Assembly: GCF_020010925.1 (NCBI RefSeq)
Contig: NZ_JAGJBZ010000001.1
Span: 496,001 to 560,000, forward strand
DNA from: Streptomyces griseiscabiei
GTDB taxonomy: Bacteria; Actinomycetota; Actinomycetes; Streptomycetales; Streptomycetaceae
Direction of reading: 5' to 3'
Length of the DNA: 64,000 bases
The notes under the pieces were generated by a model. That model saw only the letters and a program-made list of their open reading frames with translations. It did not search any database and was not told where the DNA came from. This document shows positions 26,255 to 35,029 of the stretch, piece by piece. Both the position numbers and the translations under genes were made by a program. Positions within the stretch are counted from its first letter, which is position 1, and every line of letters starts with the position of its first letter.

Positions 26255-26324
26255 GAGACCGGCCGCGGGGCGCCGACTCGGCCCGCGTGCCGAGGAGTTC
26301 GGGGGCTTCCGTAGCATGAGCGGC

Positions 26325-26729
26325 ATGACAGCCCGCGCACAGCGACACCGCGCGCGACCGTCCTCCGGGCGGTGGCGGGCGCTGCTCGTGCTCGGGCTGC
26401 TGGCCGGGCTGTTCGGGATGCACGCGCTGGCGCCCGGTGGCGTCGGCGGCGAACACGCCGGGCCACGGCACCGGGTGACGGCCGAGGCCGAGCCCGGGGC
26501 CGAGGCCCACGAGGGCTGCCCCGGCGGCTGCGGCTCGGACCACGCCCAGCACGCCGACCCGACCTGTGCGTCCGGCGCGGTGAAGGGCGGGCCGACACTG
26601 CCCGGCCTCGTGCCCGACCCGGTGGCCGTCCCGATGACCGCCGACGCCCTGTGCGCGTACGCGGTCGCGCCCCCGGACGGCGCCCGTGCGCCCCCGTCCC
26701 TGGCGGAACTCCAACTCCTGCGGATCTAG
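26325..26729 (+). CDS. DUF6153 family small membrane/exported protein
   Basis: About 134 residues with one hydrophobic segment near the N-terminus (ALLVLGLLAGLFGMHALAPGG), followed by a His/Cys-rich stretch (EGCPGGCGSDHAQHADPTC) that could bind metal, and the typical end PPSLAELQLLRI. The function is unknown. TAGCAT lies exactly 7 nt before the ATG at 26325, so it is probably leaderless from its own promoter; the ATG at 26316 is the alternative. It lies between DUF4396 and DUF305, consistent with a role in metal handling. Confidence 0.75.
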   Translation: MTARAQRHRARPSSGRWRALLVLGLLAGLFGMHALAPGGVGGEHAGPRHRVTAEAEPGAEAHEGCPGGCGSDHAQHADPTCASGAVKGGPTLPGLVPDPVAVPMTADALCAYAVAPPDGARAPPSLAELQLLRI

Positions 26730-26839
26730 ACACCGCCCCGCACCCCGTCCTCACCGGCCCGGCCCGACCGGGCTCGGCGACGCGGGTGCGCCTCGGCACG
26801 TCCAGATCCCTTTCGCACAGCGACAGCAGGAGTTCCAGC

Positions 26840-27514
26840 ATGCGCGCCACCCGAACCCGAACCCGCACCCTGGCCCGTCTCACCGCCGTGACGGCCGCGT
26901 CCGTCACCGCCGCCCTCGCGCTCACCGCCTGCGGCGGTGACGGCGGGAGCGGCCACGACGGCGGCGGCCACGGCTCCAAGTCGCCCTCGGCGTCGGCGGG
27001 CGCCGACGACACGGCCGGCACCCACAACGCCCAGGACGTGGCCTTCGCGCAGGGCATGATCCCGCACCACCGACAAGCACTGGAGATGGCCGGACTGGCC
27101 GCCGACCGGGCGTCCTCGGACGCGGTCAAGGACCTCGCCGCGCGCGTGGAGAAGGCGCAGGACCCGGAGATCGAGACCATGACCGGCTGGCTGAAGGCCT
27201 GGGGCGAGGAGGTCCCGAGCGGCACCTCGATGCCGGGCATGGAGCACTCGGGCGGGGCCGGCGATCCCGGGATGCCCGGGATGATGGACGCCCAGGACAT
27301 GGCCGGCCTCGAGAAGGCGTCCGGCGCGGCCTTCGACACCCTGTTCCTGACCTTGATGGTCGAGCACCACGAGGGCGCCGTCGAGATGGCCGGCACCGAG
27401 AAGGACAAGGGCGCGTACAAGCCCGCCACGGCCATGGCCGATGACATCGCCACCTCGCAGACCGCCGAGATCACCGAGATGAACGAGCTGCTCGGCAAGG
27501 GCGGCGACAGCTGA
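26840..27514 (+). CDS. DUF305 lipoprotein (ferritin-like, copper-associated)
   Basis: Lipid-anchored extracytoplasmic protein of 224 residues: signal peptide ending in the lipobox LTAC, a Gly/His-rich linker (GGSGHDGGGHG), then a duplicated DUF305 helical motif, QGMIPHHRQALEMA near residue 75 and LMVEHHEGAVEMA near residue 180, each with paired His residues as in metal-binding ferritin-like bundles. A Met-rich insertion between them (PGMEHSGGAGDPGMPGMM) is typical of Cu(I)-binding proteins. AGGAG precedes the ATG at 26840. The context with the CsoR-type operator suggests a periplasm-side copper role. The strong terminator at 27526 closes the group. Confidence 0.85.
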   Translation: MRATRTRTRTLARLTAVTAASVTAALALTACGGDGGSGHDGGGHGSKSPSASAGADDTAGTHNAQDVAFAQGMIPHHRQALEMAGLAADRASSDAVKDLAARVEKAQDPEIETMTGWLKAWGEEVPSGTSMPGMEHSGGAGDPGMPGMMDAQDMAGLEKASGAAFDTLFLTLMVEHHEGAVEMAGTEKDKGAYKPATAMADDIATSQTAEITEMNELLGKGGDS

Positions 27515-27525
27515 CAGCCCAGGGT

Positions 27526-27555
27526 GGGGAGGGGCCGCGACCACGGCCCCTCCCC
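27526..27555 (+). terminator. Terminator after the DUF305 gene
   Basis: Perfect 12-bp stem GGGGAGGGGCCG / CGGCCCCTCCCC with a 6-nt loop, 12 bp after the stop codon. Confidence 0.75.
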
Positions 27556-27568
27556 GCCCGACCCGACC

Positions 27569-27592
27569 GCTAGCATGTAATGCATGACTAGC
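27569..27592 (+). promoter_or_regulatory. Leaderless promoter and palindrome over the GNAT start codon
   Basis: TAGCAT (27571-27576) lies exactly 7 nt before the ATG at 27584. The whole interval is an imperfect palindrome with arms GCTAGCATG and CATGACTAGC spanning the start codon, so a regulator binding here would cover both -10 and start point. Confidence 0.45.
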
Positions 27593-28009
27593 GATAACGA
27601 CCCTTACGAGCTGAGCGTGGGCGTGCCCTCCGTCGAGGTCTTCCGCCGGCTGCGCACCGATGCCGGTCTCTCCGACAAGGACCCCGGAGCGGTGGCGCTC
27701 GCCCTCCCCCACACCTGGCACGGGGTGGTACTCCGGCACGCGGGGGAGCCCATCGGGATGGGCCGGGTCATCGGCGACGGCGGCACCGCGTTCCAGATCG
27801 TCGACATCTGTGTGCACCCGGACCACCAGGGCCGGGGCCTCGGCAAGCGCATCATGGCCGCGCTCACCGGGGAACTGGAGCGCCGGGCCCCCGCCACCGC
27901 CTACGTCTCCCTGATCGCCGACGGCCCCGCCCGCTTCCTCTACGAGAAGTTCGGCTTCGCCGACACCGCCACGCACGACTCGATCGGTATGTACCGCGTG
28001 ATGCGGTGA
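27584..28009 (+). CDS. GNAT family N-acetyltransferase
   Basis: A 141-residue acetyl-CoA-dependent N-acetyltransferase. The acetyl-CoA site is visible as VHPDHQGRGLGKRIM (about residues 74-88), followed by the typical YEKFGFADT near the end. The substrate is unknown. It is probably expressed from a leaderless promoter; the alpha/beta hydrolase gene starts 43 bp after its stop. Confidence 0.88.
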   Translation: MTSDNDPYELSVGVPSVEVFRRLRTDAGLSDKDPGAVALALPHTWHGVVLRHAGEPIGMGRVIGDGGTAFQIVDICVHPDHQGRGLGKRIMAALTGELERRAPATAYVSLIADGPARFLYEKFGFADTATHDSIGMYRVMR

Positions 28010-28052
28010 ATTGCGGTTGCCCCGCCGGGAAGAGGCTGTGAGGGTCGGCCCC

Positions 28053-28904
28053 ATGACTTCCTCGGCCACCTTCCGCGCACCCGACGGCACCCCGCTCGCC
28101 CACCACACACTCGGGTCCGGTCCTCCGCTCGTCTGCCTTCCCGGCGGGCCCATGCGGGCCTCCGCCTATCTCGGCGGTCTCGGCGGGCTGGACGCGCACC
28201 GGCGGCTGGTGAGGCTGGATCTGCGGGGCACCGGGGAGTCGGCGGTGCCGGAGGACACCTCGTCGTACCGCTGCGACCGGCTCGTCGGGGACGTGGAGGC
28301 GCTGCGGGAGCATCTCGGGGTGGAGCGGCTCGATCTGCTCGCGCACTGCGCCGGGGCCAGTCTCGCGGCGGCGTACGTGCGGGCACACCCCGAGCGGGTC
28401 GGGCGGCTCGTGCTCGTCACACCCAGTCCGCTCGGGGTCGGGATCGCGGTCGGGGGCGCGGAGCGGCTCGCCGTGGCCCGGCTGCGTGCGGGAGAGCCGT
28501 GGTTCGCGGAGGGGTACGCCGCCCTGGAGGAGATCGTGGCGGGGCGGGGGGACGAGCGGCACTGGGGTGCCGTCTCGCCGTTCCTGCACGGGCGTTGGGA
28601 CGACGCCGCCCGGGCCCTGGACGCCGCCGACGCCGGGCAGCGCAACCCGGAGGCCGCCGGGATCTTCGGGAGCGAGGGGGCCTTCGACCCGGAGGGGACA
28701 CGGGCCGCGCTCGCGCGGTTCGGGGCGCCCGTGCTCGTGCTCGCCGGGGAGGTCGACCTCAACTCACCGCCCGTCGCGACGGCCGAGTACGCCACGCTGT
28801 TCAAGGGGGGCGCGGAGTTCGTCGTACAGCCGGGGGCCGGGCATCATCCGTGGCTGGACGACGGGGACCGGTTCGTGGGGACCGTCGCCGGGTTCCTGGG
28901 CTGA
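28053..28904 (+). CDS. Alpha/beta hydrolase with Cys at the nucleophile position
   Basis: Predicted cytosolic hydrolase of 283 residues of the proline-iminopeptidase/haloperoxidase type: GGPMRAS oxyanion region near residue 32, LDLRGTGES near 60, an acid in LAGEVDLN near 235 and His in GAGHHPWLDDGD near 265. The nucleophile elbow reads LLAHCAGAS, so Cys99 replaces the usual Ser. Cys nucleophiles occur in dienelactone hydrolase and some related families, so this may be functional. The ATG at 28053 follows GAGGG. Confidence 0.83.
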   Translation: MTSSATFRAPDGTPLAHHTLGSGPPLVCLPGGPMRASAYLGGLGGLDAHRRLVRLDLRGTGESAVPEDTSSYRCDRLVGDVEALREHLGVERLDLLAHCAGASLAAAYVRAHPERVGRLVLVTPSPLGVGIAVGGAERLAVARLRAGEPWFAEGYAALEEIVAGRGDERHWGAVSPFLHGRWDDAARALDAADAGQRNPEAAGIFGSEGAFDPEGTRAALARFGAPVLVLAGEVDLNSPPVATAEYATLFKGGAEFVVQPGAGHHPWLDDGDRFVGTVAGFLG

Positions 28905-28913
28905 GAGCGGGAA

Positions 28914-28951
28914 AAGGGGACGCCCGCCCCCGCGAGGGCGAGCGTCCCCTT
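28914..28951. terminator. Bidirectional terminator
   Basis: Stem AAGGGGACGC and GCGTCCCCTT extended by CGCCC/GGGCG with one mismatch, between the alpha/beta hydrolase and the convergent transporter operon. Confidence 0.78.
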
Positions 28952-28976
28952 CCGTCCGATGCGCGTCGCGCTCACG

Positions 28977-30008
28977 TCACGTCTGTCGGCGTGCCGTCAT
29001 CGCCCGCTGGATCAGGATGAACGCGCACAGCAGCACACCCGTGGCGATCTTCGTCCACCAGGAGCTGAGGGTGCCCTCGAACTGGATGATGCTCTTGATG
29101 AGGCCGAGCACGAGGACACCGAAGAGGGTGCCGAGGACGTAGCCGGAGCCGCCCGTGAGGAGCGTGCCGCCGATCACGGTCGCGGCGATCGCGTCGAGTT
29201 CCATGCCGACCGCGTGCAGCGGGTCGCCGGACTGGATGTACAGCATGAACAGCAGGCCGGCCAGGGCCGAGCAGAAGCCGCTCACCGTGTACACGGCGAT
29301 CTTGGTGCCGCCCTGCGGGAGACCCATCAGCATGGCCGACTGCTCGTTGCCGCCGATGGCGTACACCCGGCGGCCGAAGCGGGTGTAGTGCAGCACGTAG
29401 AACGCGATCCCGATGACGATCAGGGCCGCGAGGGCGCCGATCGACAGGTCGCCCACGCCCAGCGACACCCGGGTCTGGGCCAGGCTGCTGACCGAGGAGT
29501 CGCTGATCGAGATCGACTCCTTGCTGATGACCAGGCACAGTCCGCGGAAGAGGAAGAGCCCGGCGAGGGTGACGATGAACGGCTGGATCTCGAAGTTCTG
29601 GATCACATAGCCCATCAGGAACCCGCCGAACGCCCCGACGCCCAGGGCGAGGAGGACGGCGAGCGGCAGCGGCACCCCCTGGCGCTCCACCAGCCAGGCC
29701 GTGAACATCGTGGTGAAGCCGATCACCGAGCCGACGGACAGGTCGATGCCGCCGGACAGGATGACGAAGGTGACACCGACTGCGGCGACCAGCAGATAGC
29801 CGTTGTCGATGAAGAGGTTGAGGAAGACCTGCGGTTCGCCGAAGCCGTAGTTCTGGTAGCGGCTCAGGCCCGCGATGTACATCGTGAGGAAGAGCGCGGC
29901 GGTGACCAGGACGGGCAGCCGCCGGTCGCCGAGCACCTGCGCGACCTTCGACGTCGTCGACGGCGTACGGCTGTCCGGGGCCGCGGGGGTCTTGGTGGTC
30001 GCGGTCAT
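28977..30008 (-). CDS. yjfF: Sugar ABC transporter permease, YjfF-type
   Basis: One of two permeases of a carbohydrate importer (CUT2/RbsC family), 343 residues with 8-10 membrane segments. The signature ILSGGIDLSVGSV (about residue 85) and AIGGNEQSAMLMG mark the RbsC family; YjfF together with YtfT forms the galactofuranose-type channel in E. coli. Its ATG overlaps the TGA of the upstream permease by one base (TGATG), so the two are coupled. Last gene of the operon. The family assignment is clear; the sugar cannot be read from the sequence. Confidence 0.88.
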   Translation of the reverse strand: MTATTKTPAAPDSRTPSTTSKVAQVLGDRRLPVLVTAALFLTMYIAGLSRYQNYGFGEPQVFLNLFIDNGYLLVAAVGVTFVILSGGIDLSVGSVIGFTTMFTAWLVERQGVPLPLAVLLALGVGAFGGFLMGYVIQNFEIQPFIVTLAGLFLFRGLCLVISKESISISDSSVSSLAQTRVSLGVGDLSIGALAALIVIGIAFYVLHYTRFGRRVYAIGGNEQSAMLMGLPQGGTKIAVYTVSGFCSALAGLLFMLYIQSGDPLHAVGMELDAIAATVIGGTLLTGGSGYVLGTLFGVLVLGLIKSIIQFEGTLSSWWTKIATGVLLCAFILIQRAMTARRQT

Positions 30009-31159
30009 CACGACACCTCCATCTTGGGGGCCGCGTCGGCGGGCGTCGTGACGGTCTTCGCCGGGGCGGCGGGCGAGGTGCCCGTCCCACCGCTCGGCGC
30101 ACCGGACCTGGGGCCGAACTTGGCGCCGAAGACCTTCGCGCGGAACTTCGGGGACTGGAGCAGGCAGACGACGATGACGACGGCGGCCTTGAAGACCAGG
30201 TTGGTCTGGGTGGGCACGCCGATCGTGTAGATCGTGGTGGTGAGGGTCTGGATGACCAGGGCGCCGATCACCGTGCCGCCGATGGAGAACCGGCCGCCGA
30301 GCAGGGACGTGCCGCCGATGACGACCGCGAGGATCGCGTCCAGCTCGATCCACAGGCCGGCGTTGTTGCCGTCCGCCGCCGAGGTGTTGGAGCTGATCAT
30401 CAGGCCCGCGATGCCCGCGCACAGGGCGCAGAAGACGTACACCATGATCTTGATGCGGCGGGAGCGGATGCCGACCAGGCGGCTGGCCTCGGCGTTGCCG
30501 CCGACGGACTCGACGAGCAGGCCGAGGGCCGTGCGACGGGTCAGGGCGACCGTGACGGCCACGACCGCCGCCACCACGAAGATGGAGAAGGGCAGCGTCA
30601 GCCAGTAGCCGCCACCGATCAGCTTGTACGGCTCGCTGTTGATGGTGATGATCTGGCCGTCGGTGATCAGCTGGGCGACGCCCCGGCCGGCGACCATGAT
30701 GATGAGGGTCGCGATGATCGGCTGGATGCCCATCCGGGCCACCAGGAAGCCGTTCCACAGGCCGCAGACGACCGCCGCCACCAGGCCGATGCCCATGGCC
30801 AGGAAGACTCCGGCCAGCGCGTTCTGGTCGGCCTGGTCGCTGATGTACGAGCAGGTCAGGGCGCCGGTGATGGCGACGACCGCGCCGACCGAGAGGTCGA
30901 TGCCGCCGGTGGCGATGACCAGGGTCATGCCGACGGCCACCAGGATCAGGGGCGAGCCGAAGAGCACGATCGAGACGAGGCTGCCGTAGAGGTGGCCGTC
31001 CGTCATCTTGATCGAGAAGAAGTCGGGGGTGAAGGGGACGTTGATCAGCAGCAGGGCTATCAGGACCGCGACCGGCCAGAACAGGTGGTGGTGTGTCAGC
31101 GCCCGCCAGCGGGATGCCGTGCCGGTGGTGGCCGTGGTCGCCACGGGTGGGGTGCTCAC
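30008..31159 (-). CDS. ytfT: Sugar ABC transporter permease, YtfT-type
   Basis: A 383-residue CUT2 permease with the TGGIDLSVGAVVA signature and VGGNAEASRLVGI; about ten membrane segments. A C-terminal extension of about 45 residues rich in Ala, Pro and Gly is unusual and probably cytoplasmic. Its GTG overlaps the ATPase stop by 4 bp (GTGA). It forms the membrane channel with the YjfF-type permease. Confidence 0.9.
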   Translation of the reverse strand: MSTPPVATTATTGTASRWRALTHHHLFWPVAVLIALLLINVPFTPDFFSIKMTDGHLYGSLVSIVLFGSPLILVAVGMTLVIATGGIDLSVGAVVAITGALTCSYISDQADQNALAGVFLAMGIGLVAAVVCGLWNGFLVARMGIQPIIATLIIMVAGRGVAQLITDGQIITINSEPYKLIGGGYWLTLPFSIFVVAAVVAVTVALTRRTALGLLVESVGGNAEASRLVGIRSRRIKIMVYVFCALCAGIAGLMISSNTSAADGNNAGLWIELDAILAVVIGGTSLLGGRFSIGGTVIGALVIQTLTTTIYTIGVPTQTNLVFKAAVVIVVCLLQSPKFRAKVFGAKFGPRSGAPSGGTGTSPAAPAKTVTTPADAAPKMEVS

Positions 31160-32697
31160 TGGTTCTCTCCGTGTTCGCCGCTCGCGATGGTCTCCAGGAT
31201 CCTGCTGGTGGTGATCTCCGGGCCGTTGGTCAGCTTCGCCACCAGCTTGCGGTCGCGCAGCACGCCGATGGTGTGGCTGAGGCGCAGGACCTCCTCCAGC
31301 TCGGCCGCGATGTAGAGGACGGACATGCCGTCCTCGGAGAGGGAGACGACCAGTTTCTGGATCTCGGCCTTGGCGCCGATGTCGATGCCGCGCGTCGGCT
31401 CGTCCAGGATCAGCAGCTTCGGCTGGGTGATCAGCCAGCGGGCGAGCAGCACCTTCTGCTGGTTGCCGCCGCTCAGCTGCCCCACGCGGGCCTCGGGGTT
31501 GGCCGGCCGGATGTCGAGGGCCTTGATGTACTTGGCGACCAGTTCGTCGCGCTGGGCGGCCGGGATGGGCCGGGTCCAGCCGCGGGACGCCTGGAGGGCC
31601 AGGATGATGTTCTCGCGGACCGTCAGATCGGGGACGAGGCCCTCGGTCTTGCGGTTCTCCGAGCAGAACGCGACCCCGGCGGCGATGGCGTCGTTCGGTG
31701 CGCTCATCGGGACCTGCTTGCCGCCCACGGTGACCTTGCCGCTGTCGGGCTGGTCGGCGCCGAAGAGCAGCCGGGCGAGTTCGGTGCGGCCCGAACCGAG
31801 CAGTCCGGCGAGGCCCACGACCTCGCCCTTCTTGATGTCCAGGTCGAAGGGGGCGATCCCGCCCGTGCGGCCGAGGCCGTCCGCGTGCAGCAGGGTCTCG
31901 CCGACGTCGGCGTGCAGCTGCTGCTCGTGCAGTTCCTCCAGCTGGTCCAGGTCCTTGCCGATCATCAGCTGGATCAGGCCGACCTGGTCGAGCTCGCTGA
32001 CCATGTGCTCGCCGACGAGGGTGCCGTTGCGCAGCACGGTCATGCGGTCGCAGATCTCGTAGATCTGGTCGAGGAAGTGGGAGACGAAGAGGATCGCCAC
32101 GCCCTCGTCCTTCAACCGCCGCATCAGCCGGAAGAGTTCGAGGACCTCGTCGCGGTCGAGGCTGGAGGTCGGCTCGTCGAGGACGAGGACCTTGGTGCCC
32201 TTGCCCTCCTCGCCGCCGGTGCCCACCGACCGTACGATCGCGACCAGTTGCTGCACGGCCAGCGGGTACGAGGACAGCGGGGCCGTCACGTCGATGTCGA
32301 GGCCGAGCCGGTCGACCAGCTCCGCGGCCTCCTTGCGCAGCCGCTTCCACTGGATACGGCCGAAGCGGGTGGGCTCACGGCCGATGAAGATGTTCTCCGC
32401 CACCGAGAGGTTGGGGCAGAGGTTGACCTCCTGGTAGACCGTGTTGATCCCGGCCTGCTGCGCCTGGAGGGGGCTGGCGAACCCCACGGACTCGCCGTCC
32501 AGGGTGATCGTGCCGCCGTCCAGGGTGTACACCCCGGTCAGTACCTTGATCAGCGTTGATTTTCCGGCGCCGTTCTCGCCCATCAGAGCGTGTATCTCGC
32601 CGGGGAAGAGCCGGAAGTCGACGCCGGACAGAGCCCGTACCCCCGGAAATTCCTTGACTATGCCCGTCATTTCCAGGACGGGCCGCGGCTCTGCCAT
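31156..32697 (-). CDS. ytfR: Sugar ABC transporter ATP-binding protein, YtfR-type
   Basis: A 513-residue tandem ATPase that powers the importer. First domain: Walker [10 protein letters not shown] near residue 38, a degenerate signature and Walker B VLVLDEPTSSLD. Second domain: altered Walker A GLLGSGRTEL, signature LSGGNQQKV and Walker [12 protein letters not shown]. This asymmetry is usual for CUT2 ATPases. It follows the substrate-binding gene after 111 bp and is coupled to the permease genes. Confidence 0.92.
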   Translation of the reverse strand: MAEPRPVLEMTGIVKEFPGVRALSGVDFRLFPGEIHALMGENGAGKSTLIKVLTGVYTLDGGTITLDGESVGFASPLQAQQAGINTVYQEVNLCPNLSVAENIFIGREPTRFGRIQWKRLRKEAAELVDRLGLDIDVTAPLSSYPLAVQQLVAIVRSVGTGGEEGKGTKVLVLDEPTSSLDRDEVLELFRLMRRLKDEGVAILFVSHFLDQIYEICDRMTVLRNGTLVGEHMVSELDQVGLIQLMIGKDLDQLEELHEQQLHADVGETLLHADGLGRTGGIAPFDLDIKKGEVVGLAGLLGSGRTELARLLFGADQPDSGKVTVGGKQVPMSAPNDAIAAGVAFCSENRKTEGLVPDLTVRENIILALQASRGWTRPIPAAQRDELVAKYIKALDIRPANPEARVGQLSGGNQQKVLLARWLITQPKLLILDEPTRGIDIGAKAEIQKLVVSLSEDGMSVLYIAAELEEVLRLSHTIGVLRDRKLVAKLTNGPEITTSRILETIASGEHGENQ

Positions 32698-32808
32698 GGC
32701 AGCGCTCCTCAGAATGCGTGGATTCGTATCGCCCCGCAGGGAGCCCCGGGACCGGACCGGACCGCAGTGCCGGTCGGACGGGGGGCTCCCTGCCGGAGGG
32801 TGGGTCGG

Positions 32809-33819
32809 TCAGTACTTGCGGGTGGGGAGGGCGTCCTTGGCCTGGTCCTGCATGAAGTCGCTCTCCTTGGTCTTGATCCAGCGCTCGACCGTGCCGCCGT
32901 CGTGGACCGTCTGGACGACCTCCATCAGCTGGGGGCCGAGCAGCGGGTTGCACTCGACGATGGCGTTGATCTTGCCCTCGGACATGGCCACGAAGCCGTC
33001 CTTCACACCGTCGACCGTGACGATGAGGATGTCCTTGCCGGGCTTCTTGCCGGCCGCCTCGATGGCCTGGATGGCGCCGATGCCCATGTCGTCGTTGTGG
33101 GCGTACAGGACGTTGATGTCCGGGTTGGACTGCAGGAAGGCCGCCATGACCTGCTTGCCGCCGGCGCGGGTGAAGTCGCCGGTCTGGCTGACGACGATCT
33201 CCCAGTCGTCCTTGTGCTCGGCGTCCATGACCTCCTTGAAGCCCTTGGCGCGCTCGATCGCCGGGGCGGCACCGGTGGTGCCCTCCAGCTGGGCGATCTT
33301 CACCTTGCCCTTGTGGCCGGCCGTCTCCAGGACCTTCTCCAGGATCTTGGCGGCGCGGCGGCCCTCGTCCGTGAAGTCGGAGCCGACCAGGGTGACGAAC
33401 AGGGAGTCGTCGGAGGTCTCGACCGAGCGGTCGGTGAGGACGACCGGGATCTTCGCCGCCTTGGCCTCCTTGAGCACCGCGTCCCAGCCGGTGACGACCA
33501 CCGGCGAGAAGGCGATGACGTCGACCTTCTGCGCGATGTAGCTGCGGATCGCGGAGATCTGGTTCTCCTGCTTCTGCTGCGCGTCGGAGAACTTGAGGGT
33601 GTAACCCGCCTCCTTGGCCGCGGACTTCACCGAGTCGGTGTTGGCGCTGCGCCAGCCGCTCTCCGAGCCGACCTGGGAGAAGCCGAGGGTGATCTTCTTG
33701 CTGCCGCCGCCGGAGGAGTCCGAGCCGGTGGAGCCGCCGTCGTCCTTGGCGCAGGCCGTCAGACCGGTCGCGGCCACCACGCCGACCGCCGCGGTGAGGA
33801 AGTTACGTCTGTTGAGCAT
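32809..33819 (-). CDS. ytfQ: Sugar ABC transporter substrate-binding lipoprotein, YtfQ-type
   Basis: Captures the sugar outside the cell and hands it to the YtfT/YjfF permeases. The 336-residue protein has a twin-arginine motif (NRRNFLTAA) and a lipobox (LTAC), suggesting Tat export and lipid anchoring. The Peripla_BP_4 fold is clear from VDVIAFSPVV, ARAGGKQV-like and NVLYAHNDDMGIGA. AAAGGAGAAG precedes the ATG at 33819. First gene of the operon; its promoter region (33885-33935) has a 14-bp direct repeat and an ATTTCGAACA site. Confidence 0.92.
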   Translation of the reverse strand: MLNRRNFLTAAVGVVAATGLTACAKDDGGSTGSDSSGGGSKKITLGFSQVGSESGWRSANTDSVKSAAKEAGYTLKFSDAQQKQENQISAIRSYIAQKVDVIAFSPVVVTGWDAVLKEAKAAKIPVVLTDRSVETSDDSLFVTLVGSDFTDEGRRAAKILEKVLETAGHKGKVKIAQLEGTTGAAPAIERAKGFKEVMDAEHKDDWEIVVSQTGDFTRAGGKQVMAAFLQSNPDINVLYAHNDDMGIGAIQAIEAAGKKPGKDILIVTVDGVKDGFVAMSEGKINAIVECNPLLGPQLMEVVQTVHDGGTVERWIKTKESDFMQDQAKDALPTRKY

Positions 33820-33884
33820 GTCTTCTCCTTTGAAGAGCCGGTCCGGGAACGGACCGTGGTACTCGTGCTGGACCGGCCGCACTG

Positions 33885-33935
33885 CGTCCAACCTGTCGGA
33901 CTACGTCCAACCTGTCGATCATTGTTCGAAATGTC
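33885..33935 (-). promoter_or_regulatory. Control region of the YtfQ-type operon
   Basis: CGTCCAACCTGTCG occurs twice, at 33885-33898 and 33904-33917, 19 bp apart. Upstream of it (minus-strand sense) lies ACATTTCGAACAATG (33932-33920 region). The same ATTTCGAAC core occurs twice, also 19 bp apart, before the dehydratase gene at 36865-36894. The spacing of about two helical turns suits a dimeric or tetrameric regulator. Confidence 0.5.
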
Positions 33936-33979
33936 GGCCATGCTGAGAGGGGAAAACGCTGGGTGGTACCGGGGCCGCG

Positions 33980-35029
33980 TCAGCCGCCCGGAGGGGTCCC
34001 CGGCTGGGGAAGGTACGGGAAGGTGCTGGCGCGGACGACGAGTTGGGGTTCGATGGCGATCCGGGACGGCCCGGCAGGGGTCCGGCCCTCGATCAGGTCG
34101 AGCAGGAGCGCGATACCGCGCCGGCCCACCGTGGTGAAGTCCTGCCGGACGGTGGTGAGCGGCGGGGCGAAGAACTCCGACTCCGGGATGTCGTCGAAGC
34201 CGACCACCGCCACGTCCTGGGGAGTGCGGACGCCCGCCTCCCGCAGCGCGCGCAACACCCCCAGTGCCATCTGGTCGTTGGCGACGAAGACGGCGGTCAG
34301 ACCGCGGCCCACCCAGCCGGCCAGTTCCTGGCCCGCCCGGTAGCCCGACAGCGGACTCCAGTCCCCCCGCAGCGGCTGCGGCGGTTCCACGCCGGCCTCT
34401 TCGAGGGTGGCCCGCCAGCCGACGGTACGGTCCGCCGCCTCCTGCCAGTCCTCGGGTCCGGCGAGGTGCCAGACCCTGCGGTGCCCCGCGGCGAGCAGAT
34501 GGCCGGTGGCCAGCCGCGCGCCCAGTTCCTGGTCCACGTTGACGCTCGGGATCTCGGAACCGGAGCCCGTGCCGACGGCCACCACCGGGAAGGGGTGGCG
34601 GAGTTCGGCGAGGGCCGCGACCGCCGAGCGCTGCGGGGCGAGGGCGATCACCCCCTCCACACCGCCGTCGCTGAGGCGGTCGACGGCCTCGGAGAGGGTC
34701 TCCACGGTCAGTTCGCGCAGACTGACCGTCGAGACGAGATACCCCTCGGCGCGGGCCGCCTCCTCCAGCGCGAACAGCGTGCTGGCGGGGCCGTAGAGCG
34801 TGGTGTTGGAGGCGACCACGCCCAGGGTCTGGGTGCGCCGGGTCACCAGGGCCCGTGCGGAGGAGTTGCGGCGGTAGCCCATCTCCTCGATCGCGCGCTG
34901 CACCCTGGCCCGGGTCTCGTGCTTGACGTTGGGGTGGTCCCCCAGGACGCGGGAGACGGTCTGGTGGGAGACACCGGCCTGGCGTGCCACGTCGGCCATG
35001 GTGGGCGGCCGGAGCTGCGAGTGGGTCAC
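33980..35029 (-). CDS. LacI family transcriptional regulator
   Basis: A 349-residue sugar-responsive repressor. The LacI helix-turn-helix is at the start (TMADVARQAGVSHQTVSRVL), the hinge helix contains SARALVTRRT, and a periplasmic-binding-like effector domain follows. The GTG at 35029 is preceded by GAGGAGG with 7-nt spacing and puts the DNA-binding domain at the correct distance from the N-terminus. It lies between its own lac-type operator (35275) and the importer operon on the same strand, so it probably controls the importer and itself. Confidence 0.93.
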   Translation of the reverse strand: MTHSQLRPPTMADVARQAGVSHQTVSRVLGDHPNVKHETRARVQRAIEEMGYRRNSSARALVTRRTQTLGVVASNTTLYGPASTLFALEEAARAEGYLVSTVSLRELTVETLSEAVDRLSDGGVEGVIALAPQRSAVAALAELRHPFPVVAVGTGSGSEIPSVNVDQELGARLATGHLLAAGHRRVWHLAGPEDWQEAADRTVGWRATLEEAGVEPPQPLRGDWSPLSGYRAGQELAGWVGRGLTAVFVANDQMALGVLRALREAGVRTPQDVAVVGFDDIPESEFFAPPLTTVRQDFTTVGRRGIALLLDLIEGRTPAGPSRIAIEPQLVVRASTFPYLPQPGTPPGG

